From: Pilatotrama ljubarskyi
Lineage: Eukaryota; Basidiomycota; Agaricomycetes; Polyporales; Polyporaceae
Reading direction: 5' to 3'
Length of the DNA stretch: 64,000 bases
NCBI GenBank assembly: GCA_022385805.1
Contig: MU277730.1
Coordinates: 88,897 to 152,896, forward strand
Positions 1 through 11,647 of this stretch are shown here, piece by piece. Within the stretch, counting starts at the first letter, position 1. The number at the start of each line of letters is the position of its first letter. The notes beneath the pieces were generated by a model that saw only the letters and a list, made by a program, of their open reading frames with translations, was not told the DNA's origin and searched no databases. Made by a program: the position numbers and the translations under genes.

Positions 1-2684
1 CTGAGCATCGATGATGACGACTCGGCACTCATTGATGAGCTCATGCGGATCTCCAAGAAGTCGCCGAAGCTCATCAGGTCGTCCGAGTACCAAGCTCCCG
101 CTGATCCTAGCATCATAATCCGGAGCTGGAAGATGAACGAGTTCAAGTACTATGATATTCCATCCCCTTTCCCAACGCTGGCCCGTGGGCTGTTCACACA
201 GGACATCAAAGACGCGTCGGGCAATGTCAAGCATCGTATTGTCGCGCGAGGATACGACAAGTTCTTCAACATCGGAGAAGTGCCATGGACAACGGTGAGT
301 ACCCTCATTGTAACACCACGACGGTGTGCTAACATGCGCGCATGTAGTGGGCATCGCTGGAGTCACATACTGCGCCACCCTACACCTTGACTCTGAAATC
401 GAACGGATGCATCATCTTCATTGCCGCACTTACACCAACAAAACTGCTCGTCACCTCAAAACACTCCCTTGGCCCTTCTCCGAGCGCGAGCGGAGAAAGC
501 CATGCACAGGTAGGAGAGCGTTGGCTCCGGAAACACCTAGCCGCCTCCGGCAAGACAGAGGAACAGCTCGCGCGCACACTATGGGACAAGAATTGGACGG
601 CCGTTGCAGAGGTACGGAGCCGATCCGCTCCTGGCGAAACGTATATTCTCACAATAGGCCCAGCTCTGCGACGACTCGTTCGAAGAACACGTCCTACCTT
701 ACGGGCCTGAAAAGACCGGCCTCCACCTGCACGGCCTGAACGCGTGTACGAGGCGTTTCCAGACGCAACCGCAAGACGTCGTGGACGCGTTCGCGAAGGA
801 GTGGGGCTTCATTCAGACGCCCTCGACGGTCCTCTACACTGTCGACAAAGTGCGCTCCTTTACCGAGGAGATCGGCCGAACGGGCAAATGGAATGGCGAG
901 GCTCTCGAAGGCTTCGTCGTTCGGACGCACGTCACTGAACCGCCGACGAAGGGTAACAAGCCCGCATCCGCGTCTCCCTACCCGCCCGGCTCGTCCTTCT
1001 TCTTCAAGGTCAAGTTCGACGAGCCGTACATGATGTACCGCGACTGGCGCGAGGTGACGAAGACGCTGCTCTCGAAGGGCCCGTCCGTGTCGAACGTGCC
1101 GAAGAGCAAGCTGCGCCGGGCGGAGACGAAGCTGTACGTGAAGTGGGTCATCGATGAGATCAAGCGCGACCGGAAGCAGTTTGCGGATTACACGAAGGGC
1201 AAGGGTATTATCGCGACGCGGGAGCGGTTCCTCCGCTGGCTCGAGACAGCTCAAGGGAAGGAGGCGCAAAAGGTGGCAGAGGAGACGCCTGAAGAGACGG
1301 GCTTGAGAAAGAACGTGGACCTGAAGGGCCGAAAGGTCATCATCACACCTATCGCTGTGCCCGGAGTGGGTACGTATCCTCCTCTGGACTTGTGGTGTCC
1401 CGATCTGTCGCTCGGCCGTTGGCCCAGATGCTCACACGGCACCTATCCACAGGTAAGACGTCCGTAGCAGTCGCGCTATCTTATCTCTTCGGGTTCGGCC
1501 ACGTCCAAAGTGACGATATCCAGGCGAAGAAAGCCGCGCCGATCTTCATCAGGAACGTCACCGAGGCCCTGAAGAAAAAAGACGTGGTCATTGCGGATAA
1601 GTGAGCATACCTCCACAGCGCGCCCGCTCGCCGTTTGCATCCGGAGGCTGACCATGCGTGCAGGAACAACCACCTGAAACAGCATCGCTCGCAACTGCGC
1701 GAGGCCGCGAAAAAGTTCGACCCGCCCGCGGCGCTCCTCGCGCTCAACTGGTCGTTCGATCTCCCGCTCTCCACTATCCACCGCATCTGCGGCGACCGCA
1801 TTGTACAACGTGGTGACAAGCACCAGACGCTCGTCGCCGATACCCAGGGCAAGTCGCACGAAGAGGTCCTCTGGCAGTTCCTCAAGAGCGCGGAGGAGCT
1901 CACTGACGGCGAGGCGGACGTCGTCGTGACGATGGACGTGGAGGAGAACCTCGAGGACGCGCTCACGCGCGCCGTCGATGCGTGCGTGAAGTACCTCGGC
2001 GTCGAGAAGCCCGACCAAGAGAAGATGGGCCAGGCGCTCGCTGTCGCACGCGGCTATGAGCCCGCGCGGAAGGGCAACAAAGCGAAGCCGAAGGAGGACA
2101 AGGCGGCGCAGGGCCAGGGCAAGACGAAGGCTCCCCCCGCACCGCGCTACTTCGGCATCCTCGCCGAGGTGGATCTCGAGAGTGTCGTGGGGCCCGCGAT
2201 CGCAGCAGCGGAGGACGTGCCGCCCCAGCACAAGAAGTTCTGGAGCGAGCTCACCACGGCCGGCCGGGTGGCGAAGCGGCCGCACGTCACGATCGTGCAC
2301 TCCAAGTCGCTGCCGGCCGAGCAGGCACTGTGGGACAAGTGCACGGCGCTAGACGCGCTGGCGCGCCCGCCGCTGCTCAGTTTCCGCCTCGGGCACGTCG
2401 TGTGGAACGAGCGCGTCATGGCGGCCACCGTGAGCGACCTCGCGGTGGCGACGGACGACCCTGGAGAGGTTGACAAGGCCGCGATCGACTTCGTCGTCGG
2501 TCTCTCGGAGGAGGTGCGTGAGCGGCTGCACGTCACGGTCGGCACGCGGAACAAGGACATACCTCCTGTCGAGGCAAAGGATCTGGTCACCGAGTGGAGG
2601 CGGAAGGGCTCGACAGCAGATATACGGGCCGTCCCGCTGAAGGATGTGTGGGTCAAGGGTCGGCTTCAGGGGCTGATTAGCTAG
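1..2684 (+). CDS. TRL1: fungal tRNA ligase (5' partial)
   Basis: Trifunctional tRNA ligase that heals and seals tRNA exons after intron excision and, in fungi, splices HAC1-type mRNA in the unfolded protein response. Exons read as 1-294, 348-611, 664-1369, 1453-1600 and 1664-2684; all phases agree. The window opens inside the first domain, so the start codon is missing. Domains in order: adenylyltransferase (ligase) with the KxxG-type lysine motif KSNG near 402-413; polynucleotide kinase with P-loop GVGKTS formed across the 1370-1452 intron; C-terminal cyclic phosphodiesterase with two HxT motifs, HVTIVHS and HVTVGT. A lysine-rich linker (around 2070-2130) separates kinase and CPD. All three activities look intact. 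Family assignment rests on motif order and sequence resemblance. Confidence 0.93.
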
Positions 2685-3643
2685 ATTCCGAAGTTTGCTA
2701 GAGAGGAGAGAGAACTTGGATGGACGGTGGGAGGAATTTGCGAAAGAAGAACCACACTAACGGTGTATTCATAATCAATGCATTCTAGACGCTGCTCAAT
2801 TTGATGGTCCAACTCGTGCATTCAATGGTTCCCTCGGGTGGCCGATTCCGATGGATGCCTTGGAGATCGCACTACGACGTGCTCTTGAAAGGCTGAATGC
2901 CGGCGTCGAATAAGCAGAGGTGACGCAAAGACAAGCACCGTAGCAGCCCTCATATAGATGTACAAGCAGCTCGCCAGAAGCCTCGATCTAAGTCGGCTCA
3001 GAAGATCCCGGAGGACATCGTAACGTCTCTCCTGCTTCTTCGCTGCATCCAGGGGAGGCAATGTCGACTTCCCGAGCATCTACCGTCCGAATGGCATGTG
3101 CAAATGTAGCACGAGCTGGCCAATCGAATCCAGAGCGAACCGCTGGATTATGTTGGGTGGGGGTTACGTTGTAACAGACGAATGTGAGACGAGTACGCGT
3201 ACGGACCTTCCTTCCCAGTTCATTGCAAGTTGGAGGCGGGACACCATAGGTGTTCTGATGGTTCGGGAGGATACCCGCACGACAGAGACGGAGTCGACAC
3301 ACTTGAGACAGCGCTTGCAGGGCTACATACATCACCCTCATTGTCACGAATGACGAGGCTCTAGAACGGAAAGACTTCATCCTCCATCCTCTCGCCGCGC
3401 CTCGGCGGCTTCATATTCCCCAAAGACATAACACAGTATGCTGATGTATCATGTGTGCGGTCGTGTGCGCATTCGTCGGCCAAGCTCCCGCGTATGGCGC
3501 ATGCACATGCTCAGCTCTCCTAGGTACACCTCGTTAGCGCGGCCGAGGCGGCGAGGGGAGACCTGCGCAGGACGCACCACGCCGTCGATGTTCAGCCACC
3601 ACCGCACGATCGGACCGGGCCGGGTAGCTCGAGTTGTACAGTT
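2685..3643. other. intergenic, no gene seen
   Basis: About 960 bases downstream of the tRNA ligase. Open frames here are short, with no recognisable domain or consistent splice signals. It ends at the inverted-repeat element. Confidence 0.6.
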
Positions 3644-4084
3644 GGATGACTTCCCGTAAGGATTTAGAGACGTCTCCAAATCTCTAAACTTCAGATCCTT
3701 GCGAGATACAAGCGGAGCTGCAAATTGGCCCCACCTGCTGCCCAGCCTTGAGCGCCGGGAATGTGCAGCTTACTCAGCTGCTCCGGGGCGACGCAAATGG
3801 AATGTACCGCTGATGGCCCAGGTGGCTACCTTCCTCTTATGTGCTTGCGCCTTCCCTTTTAGCTCGTTTAGAGCAGTTTAGAGCGTCGCCGGAGGTTTAG
3901 AAGGGGGGGTCGACCCCCCCTTCCAGATGTTGGGCGCTTCTCTAGTCTGCAGCTCGCCGGCCCCACCTGCGGACTTTAAATCTCGCTCGGTATCTCGGCA
4001 GACCTGCCATTTCGGTGAGCTCCACGGCGCTTAGAGAGGTTTAGAGATTTGGAGACGTCTCTAAATCCTTACGGGAAGTCATCC
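3644..4084. mobile_element. MITE-like element with 46-bp perfect TIRs
   Basis: Non-autonomous DNA transposon candidate of 441 bp. The left arm 3644-3689 is an exact reverse complement of the right arm 4039-4084 (46 of 46 bases); arms start GGATGACTTCCCGTAAGG. Each side is flanked by GTT (3641-3643 and 4085-4087), a possible 3-bp target-site duplication. The interior has no coding capacity, but repeats the TTTAGAG word several times (for example near 3860-3900) and carries a GC palindrome at 3900-3923. The superfamily cannot be named from one copy: a 3-bp duplication would fit CACTA or PIF/Harbinger types, but GTT is not the usual PIF target. The perfect arms suggest a young insertion. Confidence 0.75.
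3900..3923. repeat. 24-bp perfect palindrome inside the MITE
   Basis: GAA, seven G, TCGA, seven C, TTC: a perfect palindrome near the middle of the inverted-repeat element. It could form a very stable hairpin. Its role is unknown. Confidence 0.8.
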
Positions 4085-5360
4085 GTTATCTGACCCTGCA
4101 GACACAAGAGTCCCGAGCTCTCAGACTCTTGCGCAGGTGTCCACAAGAAGAGCAAAAGGCAATTGAGCGATCGCGCGGCGGACTCGGAGGGTGGTGGCGT
4201 GCCTTGATATATGATACATCGGCCATCTGCCCTGGGGGGATCTGGGGATCTGGTGCCTAGCTCTCGCGCCGGCACGACTGGCGGGAGGTCTCTTGACTTC
4301 GCGGCAGTGCCACCGGGCGAGGAGTGTTCCAGCCGTTCCATGGCGAGCTGGTGGTGGCGACTGGTGTTCCAACGGTCGGGCATGGAACGTCCGACACCGA
4401 ATGGGCGTGCGGAGGTTTATGGCCTTGAACGGGATAGGCCGAGAGAGGCCGGGGAGTCGAAACGGTCGGAGACGAGCGTCGGAGGACGGAGCGGACGAGC
4501 CGTGCCGTGGTCCGCTCCGAGTCTGAACGAGCGCTTGGCACGCAGCTGCAAGAACGTTGACCGTCATGGATGCACGACAAGCGGTCGCGAGCACGAACGA
4601 TCGCGCATCCCGAGGACACTGAGCAGCATTGACCGCATCGTGAGGTTGCGGAGACGACGCCGGCCGTCGGTGTGCTGTGCGCAGGCGAACGGGGCATACA
4701 GATGATGATTTTGTTTTTCGCAGGGACGCGTGATGGGGGCGGGTGGTGGCAGAGAGAGGAGCGCGGTGCGCGCGCGCGTAGGCGGGGCACACATGCGGTT
4801 CGCGAGATCTGGACGGGCTGTTCGTCTGCCGTGAGCTTCGGTGCACGCTGTGCGCTGCCCGAGGGCCGCTCTGCTCAGCGTCCGTGCGCTACGTCGCTTT
4901 CTAACTTATCGTTATCATGCAGGAAAGGCCGCGAGCGGTATGTGCAATCCTCGAGGCTCAGGAACGGTGGTGCGTGAACAAGGTTCTGCGGGGGTCGCGA
5001 ATTTCGCGGAGTATGGTATGGCAGGGAATGCAGAGGGAAGCAATGGACACGACGCCGAGTGTGCGCGCAGAAGAGGAGAGCGGGGGAGAAGCATGCAGCT
5101 GGGTGGTCATGTGAGCAGGAGGAGGATCTGGAGTGATCGTGTGGGACTGGACACTGTCAGAGCCGCATCAAACGCATCTCCCTGCACCATGTGGACCCCA
5201 GTGCCCCTGCCCATATCCGTCTTATCGTCCCTCGCCCTTCCCCCTCCACCGCCCTCCGTTATGCTATAAGTTCCTCCGCCCTCCATTTTCGCACCGCGCT
5301 CGCCCCCACACAAGCCCTCCTCCTCCTCCCTCCGCTCCCGACAGCAACCGCGGGTCAGCC
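4085..5360. other. intergenic and UNC93 promoter region
   Basis: About 1.3 kb with only arginine/serine-rich shadow frames and no domain. The last 150 bases are pyrimidine-rich and contain a TATA-like CTATAAG at about 5264, roughly 95 bases before the next start codon, which fits a core promoter. Confidence 0.55.
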
Positions 5361-7420
5361 ATGGTCGAGTTCAAGTATCCCGCCTGGTACACGTACGTCC
5401 TCACCAGCTCAGTCCATGCATCCAAAATGAACGCGTCTCGCGCACAGAACGCCTATGGCGCAGGTCGTGCTTGTCGGCATCACCTGGTGAGTTCTCTATC
5501 TCACCGAGTATGCACGTATCTAACCGCGCGTACGACCTTGCCAGCTTCGCTACAGTGGGCATGTTCAGTGCTGTCTCCAACTTGGGTGCCGGAGGTCTCA
5601 GCGACATCGCCCTCTCCGACACCTCCAACGGTGTCCTCTACGGCTGCTTCGCCATCACTGGTCTCGTCAGCGGTGGTATCAACAATCGTGCGTCCCCGTG
5701 TTCTCTCCGTGCTCGGTGCTCGCGTGCTCAAACCTCTCTGCAGTGCTTGGTCCCCGGCTTACTCTGTTCATCGGCACGCTCGGCTATGCGCTCTACGTCG
5801 GCTCTCTCTGGTGGTATGTGTCGCTTTCTCTCGGTCGGCGCGCTGGGGGGACGGGGTGGCAGGGCGAGGACGGGCTGGATTTGCCTCCGCGCTCATCGCC
5901 TGCGTTCTGCAGTGTGGAGCGCGGCCTCAGACCACCGGCGAACATGGCGGGGACCGCACCCGTGACCCGGTGTGTTTGACGTGCACGTCTCCAAATCCGG
6001 CGTGCGATTCTGCCACGCCCGTCCCATCTCACCCAATTCTCCGTGCCCGTCCGGAGGATCTCTGAACTCACTCCTACTCCGTTTGCAGCTACCAGACGCA
6101 GGGCACGGGATGGTTTGTGATCCTCGCCGGTGCGATCCTCGGCGTGTCCGCCGCGCTGCTGTGGTCCGCGCAGGGCTCGATTATGATGTCGTATCCGCTC
6201 GAGAAGGACAAGGGGAAGGCGTTCGCCGTCTTCTGGGCCATCTTCCAGTTCGGCTCCTTCATCGGCTCCATCATCGCCCTCGCCATCAACATCCGCAGCG
6301 GAAAGCTCTCCGCCGTCTCGACCTCGACGTACATAGTGAGTACATCCCTTTTGTTGCTAGCGGCGAGACTGTTGCTGAAGGAGTCGGGCGCAGGCGTTCT
6401 TGGTGATCATCTTCATAGGTGTAGCATCGTCATTCCTAGTGTTGCCACCGAACAAGGTCATCCGGTCCGACGGCACCATCGTCAAGCTCGAGGCCGTCTC
6501 CAAGCCTCATGAGGAGGTCGTCGGTATGATTCGCCTCCTCAAGGACTGGCGCATGCTCGGTACGTCTCCCACAATTCTCTGCACGTCTTCGTGTCCTAAG
6601 CAAGCGGTCCGGTAGCTCTCGTGCCCATGTTCTTCGCCTCCAACTACTTCTATGCGTACCAGGGTGCCGTGAACGCCGCCCGCTTCGACGGCCCCACCCG
6701 TGCGCTCAATGCGACCCTCGAGGGTGCGGGAGCCATCATCGGCGCGCTCATGATCGGCTACTTCGTGCTCGATCTCAAGTTCTTCCACCGCCGCATCCGC
6801 GGCTACCTCGGCCTCGCCACCGTCGTCGTCCTCGTCATCATCGTCTGGTCAGTCGCGCTCGCGTGGCAGGTCACCTTCACGCGCGCCGACCTGAACGACA
6901 ACAACCGCATCAACTACCACGACGCCGCGTACACGGGCAAGGGCGCGCTCTACTTCTTCTGTGAGTCCCCGGTTCAATGTCTACTGCGCGAGGAGCATAC
7001 GCTGACAAAACTGGCTCGTCCGTAGACTACTTCGCGGACGCGTGCTACCAGGCGCTCGCGTACTGGATCATGTCCGCGCTGACGAACGACCCGTTCACGC
7101 TCGCGCGGTACGCGGGGCTGTACAAGGCTCTGCAGTCCGCAGGCTCGGCGGGCTCGTTCGGGATGGACGCGGTCGCGACGCCGTTCCTGAACGAGCACCT
7201 CGCGTCGTGGGTGCTGATGCTCGTGTCGTTCCCGCTCGCGTGGCTCGTGCTGCGCACGGTGAAGGAGACAAACTACGAGGACGAGAAGGTCGTGTACGTC
7301 GACGACGTCAAGCGCGCGCAGGCCGAGGAGGGCGAGATCGCCCCTGCGGCGACGGCGGACAGCCTGGAGAAGGGCAGCCTGTCGGACGCGGCGGAGCCTG
7401 CGCTCGTGCGCGACGCGTAG
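5361..7420 (+). CDS. UNC93-like major facilitator family membrane protein
   Basis: Multi-pass membrane protein of the fungal UNC93-like (DUF895) branch of the major facilitator superfamily; substrate unknown. Exons: 5361-5392, 5448-5486, 5545-5687, 5744-5813, 6089-6335, 6394-6559, 6616-6960, 7026-7420. All junctions are GT-AG and keep phase. The N-terminus reads MVEFKYPAWY then MAQVVLVGITCF, the usual first membrane segment, followed by GMFSAVSNLGAGG. Later segments include LYGCFAITGLVSGG, FVILAGAILGVSAALLW, AFLVIIFIGVASSFL and VVVLVIIVWSVALAW. The C-terminal tail after the last helix is charged and acidic, probably cytosolic. Intron 4 (5814-6088) is 275 nt, far longer than its neighbours. 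The start was chosen because it is the only ATG joining the first helix in frame. Confidence 0.88.
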
Positions 7421-8161
7421 AGTACTGGTCCCTATGGGAAGCTACTAGACGTACTGGCGCGCTTTCTACTCCCGCTCTACTCTCCTCTTGGGACTTTGGC
7501 CTAGTTCTCCGTCTCTATCTCCATGTCATGACGAGCGGGCGTGTTTGTGATCACCGGCGACGACATTGTGATTGTGTGCGACGATCCCTCACGACACGGC
7601 AGGATGTACTGTACAGTATCGGTATGGGACAGGCAGACACACCCCTGGGTACCCTACCTCCATCGCACATACATGCATACACATATTGGAGACCCGGTAG
7701 TAATTATTCTGGTATTTGGTCCTTGTCCGGTGCTCTCTGTCTCCTCCCATGTAATGTCCGCTATCAGTTCATCTTACTTCTGGGCGCGTCGACGGAGTGG
7801 GGTGAGATCAGGGACCCCGAGGATGAAGCCTCCAGGTGTGCAGTTACAGCGGGCAAACGTTGTGGATCCTGCTGGGGACGATCACGACGAGTACTCCCTT
7901 CTACGTCCATACATACTCAATCGCCTTGCATCGGGGCTGCCGGAGGTTATAGATCTAGAGCTCGGGGTTATCAGAGTTCGCAGCATCCCCCGCATATCAA
8001 GCGACCTCGACGTGATCACATTGAACTCACTCCATCCGGACCTGCAGCTGGTAAGCATCTTCCCATCGCTGCAGGGGAGCTGGGAACTCGCAGGAGTCAT
8101 CGCCTCCTCGATAACGGCTCCGAGAGCGTCACGGGCCGCCCTGGGTGACGCTCTTTGAGAG
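7421..8161. other. 3' flank of UNC93-like gene
   Basis: Roughly 740 bases. A weak frame (about 7900-8158) reads leucine/isoleucine-rich text that might be a decayed 5' part of the following F-box/LRR-like gene, but no start or splice sites could be fixed. Confidence 0.4.
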
Positions 8162-9315
8162 GTGCAGTTGCCACCTTTCTGTCCGCATCTGCTAGTAGTA
8201 GCCATCTCGAGTCTGTCATACAGTACTCCAGTTCCTGAACGTACCGATGAGCGGGCCCGGGGTGTCGTCCACCAGCGCACCCGCGCGCTCGCTGCCTACC
8301 AAGGCAGGGCGAACCCCGGCGAGGACCACCGGGCCTCCAAGGAACCGGACCTCACCCGTATCTCTTTGATGATACACCGCTGTCCGAACCTTGAAAAACT
8401 CACGGTTAGCTACGCACACCGGCCGGTCTCCTGGCTTCTCCAGCCCGGTTGCGGACGATCGCCTGCTGTGCGGGCGCTGGTCGGGCTTGCGGCCTCTGAC
8501 GCTTACAAACCTATGGTGCAACCCCGATGCGGGGTTAGACGCAGCGGCTGCTTTCCTGCTCGCGCATGTCAATCTGGAGGTGCTGCATCTCGACGTGTCG
8601 TTCGGGGCGGGAGGACAGGCGGGCGGTGCGGCTCTGTCGACGTTCAAACTACCCGCGGGCTGCCACCCGCGCCTGAAGGAGCTCAAAGCGAGCAGGGACT
8701 TCGCGAACGCGCTGCTTGCGTGTCCGACAGATCGTCCTGACCGTCGACCGCTAGAGACGTTGACAGGCGTCCGTCTGAGCGGATCCGCTCGGGATCGCGT
8801 CTTCCTGGAGAACTTGAGGCTTCACTGTGCTCGGACGCTACGGCATCTGGAGCTTTCGGGTTGGCAAGAGATGGAGGACTCAAGGAAGCTGGCGCAGAGC
8901 GTTGCGCGACTTGCATCGCTTGACCTGGGCAAGAAGGCGCCGGGCAAGCTTGCGGCCGCGAATGTCGCTTCGAATTTCGTAAGCCTTCCCTACCACTTGC
9001 TGCTAAAATGCGATTCTGACGCTGCCTTGGCTGCAGACAGAATGGAGGGAAGTCCTCGAGCAATTCACCGAGCTCACGACGTTCCACGGGATCCGCTTCT
9101 TCTATGAATTCGCCTCGACCGACAGCGGCGCCGCTCTGTCGTTGTCCGACCGGAGTCGCCGCGTGCGGAAGAACGACGAGGTGGCGTCTGTTCTCGCTTG
9201 GAAGTGCCCCAAGTTGCGCCGGCTAGACCATTGGGAAGAAGGCGCGAACAAAGTGATCGTGTTGGTGCGGGACGCTGAGGGAGTCCGTTATAAGGTAAGG
9301 AGGATGAAAGGGTAG
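8162..9315 (+). pseudogene. F-box/LRR-like protein, C-terminal part, probably truncated
   Basis: Resembles the C-terminal leucine-rich part of basidiomycete F-box proteins (substrate adaptors of SCF ubiquitin ligases). Two segments are well supported: about 8430-8978 and 9037-9315, joined over a GT-AG intron (8979-9036). They carry leucine-rich motifs such as LRPLTLTNLW, LEVLHLDV and LRHLELSGW, and the usual ending with NDEVASVLAWKCPKLRRLDHW and KVIVLVRD. Upstream, CPNLEKLT at about 8375-8404 lies in another frame, and no intron with correct phase links it to the rest. No F-box or credible start codon was found in the short space after the UNC93-like gene. I therefore call it truncated or a pseudogene; a missed intron is the alternative. 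Confidence 0.55.
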
Positions 9316-9587
9316 AGTGGGAGGCGGCGACGCACCTTGCTCAAAGTGGAAAGCGAACCTGTGGCCCATGAGGATACCTGCAATGAAGAGGGAGTACTAG
9401 TATAAGGTGGCAGTGGTGGACGACATTCTATTGGTACCTTCACGCGATGTCAGGGATGTGATATTCCATGTAAACATACCAATCGGTTCTAGTACATTCA
9501 ACGGATACTCGAGGGCATCAAGAGCTGTAAGCAATATAATACATCATAACCAACCGGGTCTCATGTACATCTGTCGTGCTTGTGCTC

Positions 9588-10581
9588 TCACTCGGTCGAG
9601 GGTAGAGGTAGGCGGAAGAAACCATTGACGATCCCGGTCTTCCGGAATCGCTCGACACGCTGCTGCATCTTCGTCTTCACGGCATCCTGCGAGAGAACAC
9701 TGCGTCAGCTAGCCATCTCATAAGCAGGAGCTTCGGTACGTACTTCTTCAAAGGCCTTCGCCATGCTAGGACGAGCCTTGTTGTCCTCCAGGTACGTTCG
9801 CAGCCTGGCAAACCTCGGAGACTCGAACGCTTCGAGGGCCTCCTTCCCGACTTCCGGCCTGTACGCGCCGAGCCCGTTCTTGAGGTACACCTCCAAACGA
9901 ATCAGGATGGCGACGAAAGCCGCATCCGCGATCGACCAGTCCCCGACGACGAATCCGCTCGGCGGGAGCATGGCTTGGAGGGTCTCCAAAGCGGACAACA
10001 CAGTCTCCGCGGGCGCATCGAGGAATATGAAGCGGAAGAAGGGCTGCAGGGTCACGGTCTCCACCGTCTCGTAGAACAGGCGGGCGCGTGCTCTCGATAC
10101 AGGGTCCGTGGGGAGGAGACGAGCCTCCGGAAAGATGTCGACGAGAAACTCGAGAATGACGAGAGACTCCGTTAGTCTTTCGGCCTCCGGGGAAGGCTCC
10201 TCGTCCGCGTGCAACTTGGGCCCGCCGTAGACGAGTACGGGGATCTGCGAGGGCTCTGATGAGTACCACGGAAGGGCTTCACGTCACGCCAGTGCTCACC
10301 TTGCCTGTGGGATTCACCTTCTCTTGGTACCATTCGGGCTTGTTGAGCAGGTCGATCCATATGATGTCGTACGTGGCCTTCGCCTCCTCGAGGGCGAGCC
10401 GGACCTACCAGTGACAAGTCAGATCACGCGTGCAAAGGGTGGAAAGCCGTATTCACTTACCCTGTGCACGAAGGGAGAGTCCTGCGAGAAGGGCAGACAA
10501 GTGAGATGGGGTGGAGACGATGATAGGGCCTTGGATACGTACCACAGCAGCATAGAGCGTAATGCGCTTGTGTTCGGCCAT
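9588..10581 (-). CDS. glutathione S-transferase, omega-like (copy 1)
   Basis: Cytosolic-type glutathione transferase, about 225 residues; detoxification or stress role inferred from family. Exons on the minus strand: 10543-10581, 10461-10481, 10300-10404, 9744-10244, 9588-9686, all in phase. The N-terminal thioredoxin-like domain has ITLYAAV, then DSPFVHR at the position of the omega-class CPF motif, so Cys is replaced by Ser; later [24 protein letters not shown] (cis-Pro) and the Glu-Ser-like contact [11 protein letters not shown]. The C-terminal helical domain includes [20 protein letters not shown]. It is the neighbour and paralogue of the gene at 11648-12675, with the same intron positions. 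Confidence 0.9.
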
Positions 10582-10670
10582 AATGTTCAGGTGGTTATAT
10601 TTTTCGGTGCAGTGGAGTGGGCCGGAGGTCTGTTTCAGGAGGTCTATTCCCTCTCAAGCTCAAGTCAATG

Positions 10671-10683
10671 GCCGTTCTTATAC
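10671..10683 (-). promoter_or_regulatory. TATA box of GST copy 1
   Basis: On the minus strand GTATAAGAACGG lies about 95 bases upstream of the start codon. The second GST has TTATAAGAGCGG at the same distance, so the element is conserved between the paralogues. Confidence 0.6.
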
Positions 10684-10699
10684 GATACGCCTGTCGGCG

Positions 10700-11647
10700 C
10701 TCCGAAGGTAGCGCGGTGAACGCTGAAGGAGGCGTTCACACACGGACCCGTTCCTTGCAGCCCATGTAGTGAGGTCAGTCACCGGGCGATGCGAGTCGAC
10801 TGGGGCAGACATCCTCATCAGGATGCGCTCGCTGTGCGCTGATTCGTGAGTATCGCTGCGGTCACCTCGAGACTTAGTAAACCGCTGGACGGCAGCCAAC
10901 GGCACGCCTCCAAATACGCTGCCTCTGGATGGTTCGGGAAGAGTTGAGGACATACCCTTGACTCATAGCTTGATCCCGCAGTTGCGCGTCCGCCTCTCCA
11001 CCGCGGTGTCTGACTGTGGTTAAAAACTCGATTGACTCGATATCTGCCGAAACGGTCACAAGAGGAGCGGTCAGTAGCGCGGGACACTGTGGCATCGTTC
11101 AGAACTTCTGACAGCACCTGCTTTTGGCCGCTACGTGGCAGAGCTTGCGTACGTATGTGTCCTCGAAGAGCAGATCAGCTAGCTGCTAGGCGCAATACAG
11201 CGCACTTGGCAACCTGCATCGTCTGGCGCGGAATATTAATCTTGAAGATTAGCTCGGGTCCAAGTTTGCTCAGCGCTGCACACTGCGATGAATTTGCCAT
11301 TGCGAGCATTTGAACATAGCCCATCGGTCGAGTTAGCGAGATCTGAGAACAGGCAGTCGAGGACCGGCGCGTGAGGTGCCGGTTCCCTCCATGCGCCCCA
11401 CAAGTGCAAAGTGCTGTGACATTCAGGCAGGCCGTCGGAGGAGAGCTCGCCACAGAGATAACAACGGGATTAACTCATGTACACCGGCTCCGCCGTACTA
11501 GAAGTAAGGTCGAGCACGCACGCCGCTACAATGCATGAATAAAACACACCATCCAACCGACGCACACGCGATGGCGACGACTTTCACGCAGCCGGATCGC
11601 AGCCGGATCCCGAAGGCTCGAAGGCAGAACCAAGACTCCGGAGCACC
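10700..11647. other. intergenic between the two GST genes
   Basis: About 0.95 kb. No coding region, tRNA or repeat that I can support. Confidence 0.5.

Noticed and set aside
4121..4846. Minus-strand frame of 241 codons
   Set aside because: Low-complexity Arg/Ser/Pro text overlapping the end of the inverted-repeat element region; no coding signature.
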